From NCBI GenBank assembly GCA_020746105.1, contig CM036629.1, positions 7,501 to 71,500 of the forward strand: 64,000 nt of DNA, given 5' to 3'. This document shows, in pieces, positions 12,965 through 24,694 of the stretch (position 1 is the first letter of the stretch; every line of letters begins with the position of its first letter). The notes beneath the pieces were generated by a model. That model saw nothing but the letters and a program-made list of their open reading frames with translations. It was not told the DNA's origin and searched no databases. The DNA is from Trogon surrucura (Eukaryota; Chordata; Aves; Trogoniformes; Trogonidae). Made by a program: the position numbers and the translations under genes.

Positions 12965-13440
12965 CTGCAAGAGGGTGCTCTAAAAACAAGACGTGCCTGT
13001 CGACACAAAGATCGCACATGCGCAACCAGCTGGGCTGCGAGACCTCGCCGCTTAAGGATGCGGGCAGTCTAAACGGACTGCGATGGAGCCGAGCCGCCGA
13101 CGCGGTCTGGAACAACGATCCGAAAGAAGTGGCCGGTAACCTCTGAGACAAGAGACCGATCCTTCTTCAAGTTAGATGAGACTAAAGAGGCGCCCGACCG
13201 GCACGACACCTGCAAAAACTTCTGTTCCCGATGCCTGCCTTTCTCCGTGAGCTCAGAAGAGCAAAGACGACTTCAAGACTCAAGGAACAGGAACAACACA
13301 GAACACAGACACGACACACGGAGCTGACAAGACAGGCTGGAACCGCCCTGCCCGGGACATGCTGACCTCCATCAGACGACAAAGATGCTCCCTCTGTTGG
13401 GACCCATCCTGAGGAATCTGAGCCTCGAAAGCCCTCTCTC

Positions 13441-14739
13441 CTATCTCTTCCCACAACTGCCAACCCTGCCCCCACCCATTGAGACACTTCCCCACAACTT
13501 AACTCCACAACACAGAGATCCGACTCCATCCTTGACACGAGCGGTGCTTCGGATCTCCTGGACCGTCCTGATCTTCCTCTGCAAAAAAAAAAAAAACCAC
13601 AGACAAAGCAGCAGCTCTAAAGGACCAGGTGGGCTGACAACACCCTCTGCCGCCACACACCACTGAAAGGGCCTCTGGCCGCGCCGCTCACCTGCTCCTT
13701 CCAGAGACGGCCGCTATCGTTGCGGGGACACCTAGGATATAGAGACAGAACACCGTGGGAATCCTTCCGAACAAGTGATCGGCCCCTGTCTCCTGCTCAC
13801 AACTAACTCACCTCACCAGAATGGCTCGCCCCTTGTCCGCTGGCCGCCCCGCACAGATCCTGCAAAAAAACAAAAGGAAAAGCGCTGCACTCTGGGGCCA
13901 GACAGGCTGTTGCCCCTACACACAGGGGCGGCCCGCAACTGCCTCACCTGGTCTGACTTCTCTTCGGCACTGGCCTCCGTCCCCCAGAGACGGCTTGCGG
14001 GACCTGGGGCGGGATAAAGGAAGAAAAAAAAAAAGCACACACTGAAAAACTGCCTGAAACAGCAGCCTGCCCAGAGCTATGCCTCTCCCGCTCCTTTACC
14101 TGAGACGGGCCCCCGGCACGCCTGGGTCCTCGTGAGCCGCCGGCCCGGGTCTCGGGCACCGCCTGCAACACACAATGCAGACCTTGAAGTTCCCCAAAAA
14201 CAACACATCTGAGAAACAACTGCCGCTCGGGCCGACCGGTCGAGGCTCACCTGGCGAGAGCCTGAGTCCGTGACGAGGTGTCTCTCGGTTCGGCTCCCCT
14301 CATCTGCAAAACACGGGGAAAAATCAAACCGCATCCCGAAACGTAGTCAAAGCCACCAGTCGCACGTCCCCTGCGACGCGAGGCGCCGACCCACCTGCCG
14401 ACGGCCCTCCGTTCGCCTCCTCGGCCGCTCTTCGGTGTGTGTCTGGCCCCGCCGTATCTGAAAAACCGGGGTCCGAGAAGTTACCTGCTTGCGGATCGGG
14501 ACCGTACCGAGCCGGACCGACCTTGTGGCCCCCCCCACGGCTATCCCGCCTACGCCTGACCCCGTGTCCCGGGCAGAGCGGCTCCGAGCCAAAACCACAC
14601 TCACACAGGACATAGAACACATCCCTATGGCGAGAGAAAACTCTCGGCGAGAAGGGCTCCCGATACGCAAAGATGATCGAGCGAGAGGACCTACGGGGCC
14701 CCGGGACCTCCTCTGAACCGAGCCAGACACAGTGACTCA
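13441..14739 (-). CDS. Predicted multi-exon gene, cassette copy 2 (unrecognised protein)
   Basis: Minus-strand exons were inferred from splice borders: 14,739-14,395; 14,303-14,251 (53 nt); 14,162-14,100 (63); 14,003-13,948 (56); 13,859-13,817 (43); 13,731-13,692 (40); and one starting at 13,578. Introns are 85-113 nt, GT-AG, most with pyrimidine tracts ending TTTGCAG. An ATG at 14,622 opens a frame that runs through all junctions to a TAG at 13,441, giving about 206 residues. The product is Arg/Gly/Pro-rich and matches no family I know. The last exon is frameshifted relative to copy 1, so the C-terminus differs. The first exon has an in-frame TGA at its 5' edge, which fits a start at 14,622. 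It could instead be spliced noncoding RNA; transcript evidence would decide. Confidence 0.4.
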
Positions 14740-15186
14740 CTGCAAGAAGGTGCTCTAAAAACAAGACCTTCAAGAACAAAACAAGACCTTCAAGACCTCA
14801 CCGCTTGAGGACACGGGCAAGAAGGCGGTGGCCATCTAAACAGACGGCAACAGAGACGAGCCGCCGACGTAGCCCAGGACTTGGATTTGAAAGAACTGCC
14901 CGGTAACCTCCAAAGCAAGAGACGGATCCTTCTTCGAGTTAGAGATGGGACAAAAGAGACATCAAGAAATATCTTCAGGCTTGGGACGAGACAAAAGAGA
15001 CGCCCGATCGGCGTAATGCCCGTGACGATCGTCGCTCCGGACGCCTGCCCGGCTGCTCGATTTTGAGCGAGGAATAGCATGTTGCGAGCTACCGCACAGG
15101 GATGACAGAAAAGACACACACAACACAGACGCGACGACATGGGCTGGAACCGTCCTGCCCGGGACATGTTAACATCCTCCTGAGGA

Positions 15187-15480
15187 CTAAACCTCTCCCT
15201 CCTCCCCCTCCAAAAAGGGCTTTGCATCAAGAGGCCCATCCGATACACCAACTTGAAAGCCCTTTCCCACAAATACCGACCCCTGCCGCAATTTAACTCC
15301 AAAAGACGTGGATTCTAGTCCACGCTTCAAAAAAGCCGTGCCGAGCTCAGCTCCGTCCGTGGATGTCCTCATGCGTGACCTGCAAATGCGAGGACGGTCG
15401 CTGAAACCATTTACCCGTGCGCCGGGTCGGTGGACTATTTCGGCACCTTCTGCATCGGTTTTACCTGACCCGTTCACAAA
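15187..15480 (-). pseudogene. Partial right-hand cassette copy with splice borders
   Basis: Homologous to the last exon of copies 1 and 2: the stretch corresponding to GGAGTTAAGTTGTGG is recognisable near 15,295. A donor (CAG|GTAAAAC) ends an exon at 15,465, and an acceptor (CATTTGCAG) starts the next at 15,379, an 85-nt intron. The five short exons of the cassette are not present between this copy and the promoter, so it is either a truncated copy or the 5' part of the transcript. Confidence 0.35.
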
Positions 15481-16085
15481 CCTCTACCTTTAAAGGTACC
15501 CCTTGACCTCTCTAGACGTCTGCGTCTCTCTCCACAAAGCTGTCGTTTGCCGAAGGTGCGGCCGAACCGTAGTGGAAAACCTACTGAAGAAACTAGGAAG
15601 TTGAGAAAAAAAGCCAAGTGACAGAAAACGGATAGGACTCCAGAAGGAGATTAAACCCAGAAAAACAGTAAAATGTGGTAAGAAAGGCATGAGGCTAAAA
15701 AAGACACATAAATAAAAGAAAAAGGTAACACACACAGAAAAGTATGACACAGTAAAAAAGAACAGCCAAGTGGGAAAAAAAAAGTTAGAGAATTGAAAGT
15801 AGAAAAGAAATAATTAGAAAATAACAGAGAAGAGAGATATGAGACTTAACTGCAGTCAACACCTTCCTCTTCATCATCTGCAAAGAAACAAAAACAGAAA
15901 TGCTATAGTAAATGCCATGCTGAATGACCCGGGACCCTTCCCGATCCCTCGGTCGCTCAAAACAGGCTTTACGTGAACTGGTTCTCGGCTCTGCCTTCAA
16001 AAGAGAACCTCTGCTCCCGAAAGCCAGTGACTGAAAACCAGTGACTGGTGAGAAGAGAGATCTTCACTGCAAGGATCCCCAGAGC
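15481..16085 (-). other. Possible first exons of the cassette gene
   Basis: On the minus strand, downstream of a TATA-like box, a donor-like CAC|GTAAAG lies near 15,975. An acceptor with a long pyrimidine tract (TTTGTTTCTTTGCAG) precedes ATGATGAAGAGG near 15,880, an intron of about 95 nt. The segment 15,590-15,840 is pyrimidine-rich on the minus strand with further acceptor-like sites. The exon assignment is tentative. Confidence 0.3.
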
Positions 16086-16116
16086 AGAATGACTGAGCTT
16101 GGCAGAGGGTGAGGCT

Positions 16117-16198
16117 CTTATACCACAGGCCACGCCCCTCCATCTGTCCCACAATGCCCTGCAAAAGGGGTGGCGGCAACCTCCGGGAGACATAAAAG
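16117..16198. promoter_or_regulatory. Two divergent TATA-like boxes
   Basis: Minus-strand GGTATAAGAGCC (TATA at 16,122-16,117) faces the cassette gene, and plus-strand CATAAAAG (16,191-16,198) faces right. They lie about 70 bp apart in GC-rich sequence. A donor-like CCAG|GTAGGAAA follows the plus box at about 16,342. The minus box shares the context GGCCTGT..TATAAGA with the 293-bp repeats. A bidirectional or LTR-derived promoter is inferred. Confidence 0.4.
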
Positions 16199-16344
16199 CT
16201 GCCGGAGGAGCGGTTCCCCCCATTTAGTCTTTATCTGTGCTCGGAAGGAAAGCGTGGGTCTGGAGAGAGAGATATCGCTAAACCTGAGAATACCCGCTTT
16301 TCTGCTCTAAACCGACCGATGGCGAGAGCCACGAGACCAGGTAG

Positions 16345-19100
16345 GAAATAAAAGCTATCTCTTTTCTAGAATATACACAGACAGCAAAAACTTATCTTAC
16401 AAACCTATACAAGTCATTACTTTATTGAGTTTACGATTGACGATGTGCTGCATGAGGATAACGTATTTTAGTTGGCCACACGTAATCTTCGTACTTGCAG
16501 TAAATGCAAATAAAAGGTAATGGCAAAGAATTGTTCTCTTGGGGATATGGGAAACAAGGACAAGTTAGTAAGAGGAGACCTCGTTTGGAGTAACTGATTT
16601 GAAGATTAAGTGAGGAAAGATACAATCTAGAGGTGAGGTTCTTTGGTTCGCTACCTCTTAATGGAAAACCTGGGATAAGAGCATAGGTTAAGACGTGCCT
16701 GGGATGCAACTTGCTCAAAAATCTCATCTGTAGACAGCCGATGGGCAGAAATACGGCCATACGTACGCAGAACCCGTCCCGCTTCGTGTTAAAATTAATT
16801 CTACCGCAGCATTTACATAAAATCTTTCCGAGTGCGCCTGCACGGTGCCTCCTGGTGGCGGTCGTTGAGAGTTGTGGGAATGAAGACTCGTGGTCTTCTT
16901 CGTGGTGTACTTTTCACCTTCGGTTCTCGCACAGACTCCGTCGTCTTTTGGCTTTCATCCGACCTGCGGTGCTGGTATCGACTGCTCTTTAACTGCTTCT
17001 ATGGGTTTCTACAACGCTTGACAGCTGTTAAGGAATAGCTAACTATCTAGGTAATTATTCAATAGCTTTGTCTTTGCCAAGATGCAATTATCTACTAGTT
17101 TTCCTATAATCCTCTTTTCACAGTAAAGGGTCATTTGTCACCAGCAATTACGGTCAGCTGCCAAAATACAAACAAAGCCCGATAAGGATGCGGATGCCTT
17201 GCACCTAGTACCTGCGTTTATAGGACTTTTGGCCCCAGATGTCAGAAAAACCTTCAAAGATGGGACAAGTAGAACTTCAGTAGTGACTTGAATGAACTGC
17301 TGGATGTCTGACCTTTATTAACAACACCTGTGATGAGGATCTGTACTACTGTACTTGACAGTTGTGTATAACCAGCAAGAGCAATAATTATTACATAGCA
17401 TTGATAAGATGATCTAATGCAGATACACACATCACAAGAAGACAAGATTTAACACAGACAACACCTAGGGACATGTTAAGTGGAAAGATTAGCCGGTTTC
17501 TCTGGCATTGATTGAGTTACCGGCTGCTCGTTAAATATGGTCCTGGCTCTAATAAGTTTCATCCCAGATGTCGGTGACGAGGTGAACCGCCTTGACGGAC
17601 GAGGCTCCTGCCGTTTCGAGAGCGACGGGTCGAAACGCGTAGAAGAAGGCGCCGAAGGACGAGGAAGCGTGCGTAGCCTGGATGACGGTCCGTGGCTAAG
17701 GTTTCGGTCTGGCTCGCGACCTCTTCGAAGCGATATAACGATGAAAAGGAAAAGAGTTTCCGCTCGTCCGGTTACGACGCGATGCCAAAATTGAGTGCGA
17801 TACGATGCAAATTGTTTTTATTTGCGATGCGACACGTGACGATACCTTACCTAACCTAAGAGTGACAGTACTCTTCACATAGGGTAAACGTACTCGTCAC
17901 CGTACAATGGCGCCTACTCCCACGTACGTGACGCCGTCTTCTGGCGATCGTCGGGAGTGTCTAGGAATCGTTTGACTTGATCGCGATAGCCTTGATCTAA
18001 GGGTCGTTTTAGTGAGCTCGGTTCAAATAACTCCTTGTCTCGGTTATGAGACACCGAGGCTGCCCTAGGGTGCTGCTGCGTACCTCTGTGGCGTTTCAGA
18101 GTCCTGGGGCGTTCTATCTTAGAAGACGCGAGCATCCTGTTTCATCTATAAGTATGGCTCGGGCTAAAACCACAGCTTCGATGGCCCCCTTTTCTTTTTA
18201 ATTTGCCAATTCCTTCACAACCTCGCTAGGGGAATCTGCCCTCAGTTGTTGTTCTCCCAAACCGCCTGCCCGTTTCTGCCTGGGTTATTACTCTGTTTTG
18301 CTTCCGATCTGCATAAGCTGCGGCTTTCTGTTTGCGACAATGGGAGGAGCGTTGTACTACTGTAAATGTTAATGCTACCGCGATCCCCACGTTGACCAAA
18401 AACCCCTAGAGTTCCTGAAGCGGCGTGACAGTCGGGAGGCGAGCGGTCCCTTGGTGTCGCTATCCCTCAAATTCCCAGGAATTAGTACTTTTGGTTACCT
18501 CGTAAAGGCTTTCGGTGCTTTCCCATACAGTCTCTAACTCATTTTCAATTCACCCGCTTATATCTGCATATGTACGTGAGCTTCGATCGATGACTGCACA
18601 CGCTCCTCCTCCTTTCGCAGTTAATAACTCTGACACCGGTCCGTAAAACCGCTGTGAGTAACAAATTTATCTGAACGTGGAGACTGCCGCTAGTGTCTGT
18701 GGTCAAGCTGACAGTTTCCGATAAGGTCACCAAAATGTTTGCGATCGCTGGCTGCGAGACACGCCTGAAGAAAGGATTAGCCGAGGTACAAAACTACGGG
18801 ATGCTTTTAAAACATCTGTTCCAGCTAAAAAAGGTGGAATTTCTTATAATAGTATTTTAAATTGAAGTCCCTTGCTGGAGTTAGCAAGCTGTGAACAACC
18901 CTTTCTAGAAGGGATATTAAAAGAACAATTCCAACTGCCTGAACTCTCGGGAAATCCGTATGAGGTTACACGCACCCGGAGATCCCTTGCGTTTGTAGTG
19001 TTTACTAATGTTTGCATTATCCCGTAGCGAACGTGTTCTTAGCGAGCGTCGAAGATATTCACGACTGTAATCACGAACATAATGCGGAATGGCATCATCC
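16345..19100. other. Intergenic, nothing firmly recognised
   Basis: Mixed-composition sequence without convincing exons. Short open frames (for example 17,537-17,794 plus) have no recognisable similarity. Some of it may be eroded proviral DNA given its neighbours, but I see no diagnostic motif. Confidence 0.4.
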
Positions 19101-19158
19101 TAAGGTGTCTGTACTTTTAACCTTAAAGGTCCCATAGTCTCTGAGGTCGACCGCTTAT

Positions 19159-19620
19159 CTAGAGCTTTCTTTGCTCGAGCGCACCGGATCCTAACGGTTC
19201 GCGCTCTCGTCTCGACTGCGGCAAAGGCGGTCGATAGCGCCCGGTACGGTCCGCTTCTAGTGGGTTACCGGAAAGAATATTACCGTAAGCCCGATCTCCA
19301 GAGCTCGACGGGTCGATTTGGTAAGCTGCTCCCTTAGCCCTGCTTCCCAGATTGCTCTTATTTATCACCTCGAGCTGTGTTCCTAAATATATTACATAGT
19401 TGCACAAATAACAATGCCCCATTGGACCCAAATCCTCCCCCTTGAAGTTGATCTGATACGGTCTCCCATATAATATCTCAAAAAGGTTCAAGTTTTGCTC
19501 CGCTCTGGGCTTCGCTCGTATTCTTAATGATGTTACGAGCAACGCCTGACACCGATACAAATGTGCTTCCAGACGTACCGTGGCTATCTGCTGTTTTATC
19601 GTAGGGTTCATCTCTTCCAG
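19159..19620 (-). pseudogene. Endogenous retrovirus pol remnant: integrase C-terminus (minus strand)
   Basis: A minus-strand frame of about 150 codons holds the signature of the gammaretrovirus-type integrase C-terminal region: a KPR..NLN.FEILYGRPYQ motif near 19,510-19,450, followed by a basic stretch with a GNPLE motif. It is a fragment; the integrase catalytic core and the rest of pol are not adjacent in this orientation. It lies opposite to the proviral piece at 20.1-22.9 kb, so the two come from different insertions or from an inversion. It is a non-functional relic. Confidence 0.6.
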
Positions 19621-20129
19621 CCGTCCTCTAGCCTGCGATCTCTGGGGAGTATGTAGTCAACGGTCCGGCCCGGTATGGTACTCGCTTACTGTACTATTTG
19701 TTTGCAAAACCGAGTAGCCCTAGCTGACGAAATACACGTATGCGCTCTGATTCGAGGCGTTATTTCGTTGAGCGATACCTCGGTGATTTCCCTGTCCTTC
19801 TTAGTTCTAGAGTGAAATTCCTCGAGGCATGCAAAAAAGGGATCCACCGATACCAACGAGTATCTGTGCCCCCCTTTTGGGAAGAGATCGGAAAAACCGG
19901 TCTGCTAACGGTCAGCCGCTATGTTTCCTTTCCTTACATTTCCCCACTGTACTGAATTTGCATCATTAAGACTATTTCTCTGAACGATTCCTTTGGCACC
20001 TCTCCTTTTCGTGAGACAAGAAAAAGCCTCTGGCAGGCCTCAAAAAATATCTATCGTTACCAAAAAGCACTGATAAATGATTGCTAGTGGATGATGGAGC
20101 GGGTGTACTCCATCAGAGGTGACCTGTAA

Positions 20130-21650
20130 GATGTGCCCGTGGAAGGTGCGGACTGGGAACTGTTTGTGGATGGCGGCAGCTTTATGAAAGATGGAATTCA
20201 AAAACGGTAAAAGGAGTAACCGGGGCTAAAGCTCTACCGCCTAACGCGTCGGATCGGAAAACGGAACTTACGGCTTTTATAAAAGCCTCGGAGCTGTCAC
20301 GAGACAAAATTCGTACTATTGGCAAATAGACTTTTCGGAACTACTGCAACAAAATGGGTATCGGTAACTTTTGGTAACGACAGATGCGTCGTCAGACCGG
20401 CCAGAGGGTTGCCCTTGTCACACCGAGAAAGTAAGATATCAAAAGCATTACTTAGACAAATAGGACCGAGGTTTGGGGTGCCTATGGGACCATCTCGAGA
20501 TACGGGCCTCGCACTTTGTAGCAGAAAGAACGCAAAAGATTTTAACGCTAATTTGGGAAAATAGGGGCAGGAGTCTGTAGGAGGAAAATATTCAACGCTC
20601 TAGAGCTGATCGAGAATCAATAGAGCGAATGACAGAGCAGATTCCCTGCAAATGATGGGCATGCCCCAGTCAGGACAGAATCGTAATTCCTGACAAACGA
20701 GTAGGGGTAACTGCCAAAGGTTACAATAAGACACATTGTGGGGGCGGACTCCCTGTATAAATTTTTAAATCAAAAATGAGCGGGGATAAATTTATGTGTT
20801 ATGCTTCAACAGGTGAATCACCAATTTGAAAGGTAACTGGGTGTGATTAGGAAATACTGAAAAGTAAATATATTGGGTGACCTCAGTCAAATTCATTTTT
20901 CTAAATTCCAATAAACGGGAGGTATAGGTACTTATTGGTGCTTATGGACACGTTTGACTGATGGCCGGAGGCATCTCCGGGTAGAAGAAACAAAGCAGAA
21001 AAAAAAACAAAACTAAGACATTACTAAATGAGTTACTACTTCAATTTGGGGGTACCTATGATCATCTCACCAGGTAGGGGTACCCTTTTTTGTGAGCAAG
21101 TACTGCAACAGGATAGCAAACGATGAGCCATCAATTGGCAGTTACATTTGCCCTATAGGCTGCAAGCGAGAGGGCAGGCGGGAAAAACATTATTCATAGG
21201 ATGAAACAACAGATAGGCAAAGGATGTCAAAAAGTAAACCTATATTGGTATTGAACGCTACCTATTGCACTGCTTAGGATACGTTTGAAACCTAGGGCCG
21301 AGGAAAATCTGAGCCCTTTTGAAATATTTTATGGGCGACCATATCAGGCTACATAAAAAGGGGAAGATGTGAATCAATTAGGAAATTTTTATCCACAGAA
21401 CTCGATTATCTCTTTAGGGAAACAGAGAAAATTAGGAGGAGTGTTTTGGGAGCGGGAACTAAAGCGATGGACCACCAAATCCACCCATTTAGCGCTGAAG
21501 ACTGGGCTTATATTAAGATTTCTTCAGGGAATCCGATGGAAAAGAAGGGAAAGAGACCTTACCCAGGTGCTGATGACTACTTTTACTGCATTCAGTATAA
21601 AGAAGCGACCAGCTGGGATCTACTACTCCCGAGCAAAGAAAGCTCCAGAT
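20130..21650 (+). pseudogene. Endogenous retrovirus pol remnant: RNase H and integrase (plus strand)
   Basis: Decayed gammaretrovirus-like pol. An RNase H start motif (WELFVDGGSFM) lies near 20,157, and an RNase H helix-like stretch runs to about 20,328. An integrase zinc-domain-like segment (YNKTH) lies near 20,725, core-like segments at 20,880-21,110, and an integrase C-terminal FE.FYGRPYQ motif near 21,330. Stops and frameshifts interrupt every domain, and the frame changes at least three times. No complete protein can be read. Confidence 0.65.
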
Positions 21651-22896
21651 AAACAGTGGACTTATGAACCCCCGGTATCCTTGAAACTAAGACTACAGCG
21701 ACATGAATGTAGGAAGAAAAAAAAATTAGCACACAAGTGTCAGATTTGCAGTAAGTGTCATAGGCATGGCTGCTACTCGGAGGGAAAATGGCCACGGTCA
21801 GGTCATTCGGGCATCGGTCAATGTCACTAAGGGAAAAAGCTGGTGGACTTGCACACCGTTGCCTAGAGGCCTGAAATTGCCACCGTGCGGGCTTGCCTGT
21901 ACTGACCGGGCCAAGTATCGGATTTGGAATTTCAAAGAGAGTTGTAACTATTGCCAGGGACACGATAATTCCAAAGGGCCGCAATTTGACCTGGTTGTTC
22001 TAACAGAGAATACTTTATTTTGTCAAAGGGACCGCCCAAGACAGATCTGAGATTTAGGATACAGAAGTGTAACAGGACTAGGATGTAACTGGAATGATTC
22101 AGCAACTGCCATATAGGGTGGGACTACTGGGAGCTAAGGCTAAGAAAGAAACTGTGCTTCTGGTGTGAAAATATATCCATATGGTATGAAAATAGCTAAG
22201 GGCCTCGTAGATTGCTCCACGCATAGTGCTGGTTCTGTGGAGATGGATATGCATGAGAAGCACTACCTACATAGCGGTATGGCTGTGTACAGCAGCACAT
22301 CTAACCAGCCAGACGCTCTATATAACCGCTCCCAGAGACCCCTAAGATTCTTGAGAAGTTTGTTGAATGTACAAAAACAAACCTTCAATTCCTGAACAGA
22401 AAAACCCTCCAGATTTCACAGTTTTGTACAAGGGTACTTCACTATGCTAGGCGTTACTGAAATGGAAAAGGCAACTGTGAATATTTTGGCTACCTGATAT
22501 GAAATAATTAATGATTCTCCAAATACGACTGCTAACATGAAGTTCAAAATTACTTCCCTACCGCAAGTACTAGCACAGAATAGAATGGCCCTAGACAAAT
22601 TGACTGCAGAAGCGGGAGGATTGCACACGGTAATTAATCAGGGCTGTTGTAGCTGTATTAATTACAAAGGGCAAATTGAAGAAGACTTGCACAAAATGGG
22701 GAAAAAGACTAAGATTTTCCACAAAATTAATAAAGACAATATGGAAGGTGTTATTACAGATTTATGGGAGACGCTGACTTCTTGCTTTTCTACTCTTAAT
22801 TGGTTAAAACAACTGTTCATCGGATTGAGTATTCTGGTAATTTTAGGAATAAGTCTTTATATTTTTCAAAAGTCAAAATTCTGGGGAAACGTATAG
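21650..22896 (+). pseudogene. Endogenous retrovirus env remnant with transmembrane subunit
   Basis: Follows pol directly. The surface-subunit part (21.65-22.5 kb) is broken by stops. The transmembrane part keeps an open frame from 22,537 to 22,896 (119 codons). It contains a gammaretrovirus-type heptad region (LAQNRMALDKL), a CX6CC-like cluster (around 22,640), and a hydrophobic anchor of about 20 residues near the end. The upstream fusion-peptide region and surface subunit are damaged, so this is a relic. No flanking LTR pair was identified. Confidence 0.65.
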
Positions 22897-22899
22897 TAA

Positions 22900-24690
22900 C
22901 GGGGAAAAAGAATAAGATCAGGTATCAATTGGAAGCAGGAAATATCTCCCTCGGACCGTAGAAAAGGACGGTTTACTACAGACTTATGGCAAAAGAATTT
23001 GCAACGGTAAAAGAAAAGGAGGGAATTGATAGACAGAAGTAAAAACTTTTAGTCAGACAGTGCTAATACAGCAAACACTTTACCAAATGTAAGCATATAG
23101 TCAAGCCCACTAACACTGCAAATAGTTTAGAACCTTTTATCACCAGACAACTCGGATAACGGGAACTCCAAGCGCGCATGCAGACGTGAGAACGAGAAAT
23201 TTATTATCTGTAAGGGCCTAACGGAAATTTACTATCTACAAGCCTTCTAACAAGCAACAGCAATGAACCATGTAATATTGCGTGATGAGATGGGTCCGTA
23301 CGCACGTTGTCATGCCGTCGGAGGGACTTATTTCGGAGAATGGAATGCGAGGCTACTGTGAGATAAACAGGAACGAGGTGCCTCAACACTGCACACGTTG
23401 CTTGTCAAAAAAACAAGTGAATATGGGCTATGGTACACCAAAACAACACGGTGAAGAGCAGGAGGAGTATGAGTCTTCCTGCAAAACACCCTGGCCCTCG
23501 ACGACCGGACGGCGCCGCACGTGCGGCAAGAGGAGGAGGTCTGGCACGCTTATCTTAAAACTAACCCAGCCTAGACTCGCAGATAGGGGTGCTTTTGTGT
23601 AAGAAATATTTGTCTGTTTGAACAAACGTTGTGCAAACTGAGGAGAGAGGGCCTTGCTCCCGGCGCCGTACTAAACATACCCGGTTTAGAACTCGCTAGG
23701 AGTCGTAGATTCGATTTCCTCATGTCAAGCTTTAGCCTTGATTACTCCTTTTACAAAACTGCTGCGGATCCTGCCCTTTTGGATTCCGTCTCACGTAAAG
23801 CCGATGCCGTCCGCAAACGAGTCCCGGTCTGGGTCTTGCGGGTTGGCTCTGCTGGAGTACGCCAGCTCCTTCGACTGTGAGCGATGGTGAGTTGCCTTAG
23901 GTCAGCGGTTGGGAAAGGCGCCAGATTTGGGATCACGGTCGCTCTCGGTTCTATGTCTTCTAGCTTTGGAAGAACGGTTCGGTACGGTCCCAGTGGCAGC
24001 CGCCGTCCTCCCTCGTGCTCTAGGACAGCTGTAACTGCTTGGGTACGAAGACAGTCAGTTTTGTTCCAAGTGTTAACTTCTGCGCCTCCGGGATGGATAG
24101 CGCTGCTGTCACTGGTGCTCAAGGACGTGCTGTCCTCCCTTTGCATTCATTACGTAGTGGTTTTGAAAAGCATCCTCAAATTTAACTGGCTACTGCTTCC
24201 GCCTTTACCGCTCTTTAAACTGGCTTTGGTCAGGCAGTTACCGGTTCAGCCGCTCGAGATCTTCCCGGCATGCACGATGCCCAAACCAGAATCGTTATGG
24301 TGTGTTCAACTTCCTCCGGTATCTTCTGCTTCTGTTGCTAAGAATTTGGCCGTGCAGACTCTTCTTTGCAATATTAAAACTTGAACGTTCCTTTTTCAAA
24401 AGTAGTTTGTGCATGTGATTTGCTCAATAGTGACACACGGGGTATTCTGTTACAGGTAGAAATTGAGGGTTAAACACCCTGTTCCAGGTCTACACTTCAA
24501 ACGCTAAAAAAAAAAACAACTAGCTTTACCTTTGCCCTGTAGCCCCAACACTTGATGCGCTCTGCTTCCTAAAATGACCTTTACGGGTGTTTAATACTAA
24601 ATAAGTAGCTCCCATATAATAAAATTGTCATCGTAAGAAAGGATCATAATATCACCTACTCTCAACCCCATTACCACAACCACGGACATC
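22900..24690. other. Intergenic, possible decayed proviral flank
   Basis: No LTR ends or gene structure recognised. An open frame at 23,884-24,384 (plus) and others are short and lack similarity I can name. Confidence 0.35.
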
Positions 24691-24694
24691 TCCT

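Larger units (their letters stand above)
10930..15480 (-). repeat. Tandemly duplicated cassette block, about 1.8 kb per copy
   Basis: Three markers recur at about 1.8-kb spacing. GGCTGGAACC-containing sequence lies at about 11,510, 13,338 and 15,138. GAGCGG/GGCGGCTCCGAGCCAAA-type sequence lies at about 10,950, 12,796 and 14,574. ACTGCCCGGTAACCTC-like sequence lies at about 11,298, 13,130 and 14,890. Copies 1 (about 11.15-12.97 kb) and 2 (about 12.97-14.75 kb) are the most complete. The right copy (14.75-15.5 kb) and left copy (10.9-11.15 kb) are partial. Homology covers both exons and introns of the predicted spliced unit. Confidence 0.75.

Noticed and set aside
14458..14484. A 27-nt intron between GCAG|GTAAC and TTTTTCAG in the cassette gene
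   Set aside because: Too short to be spliced. Reading through it keeps the frame open, so I treat 14,395-14,739 as one exon.
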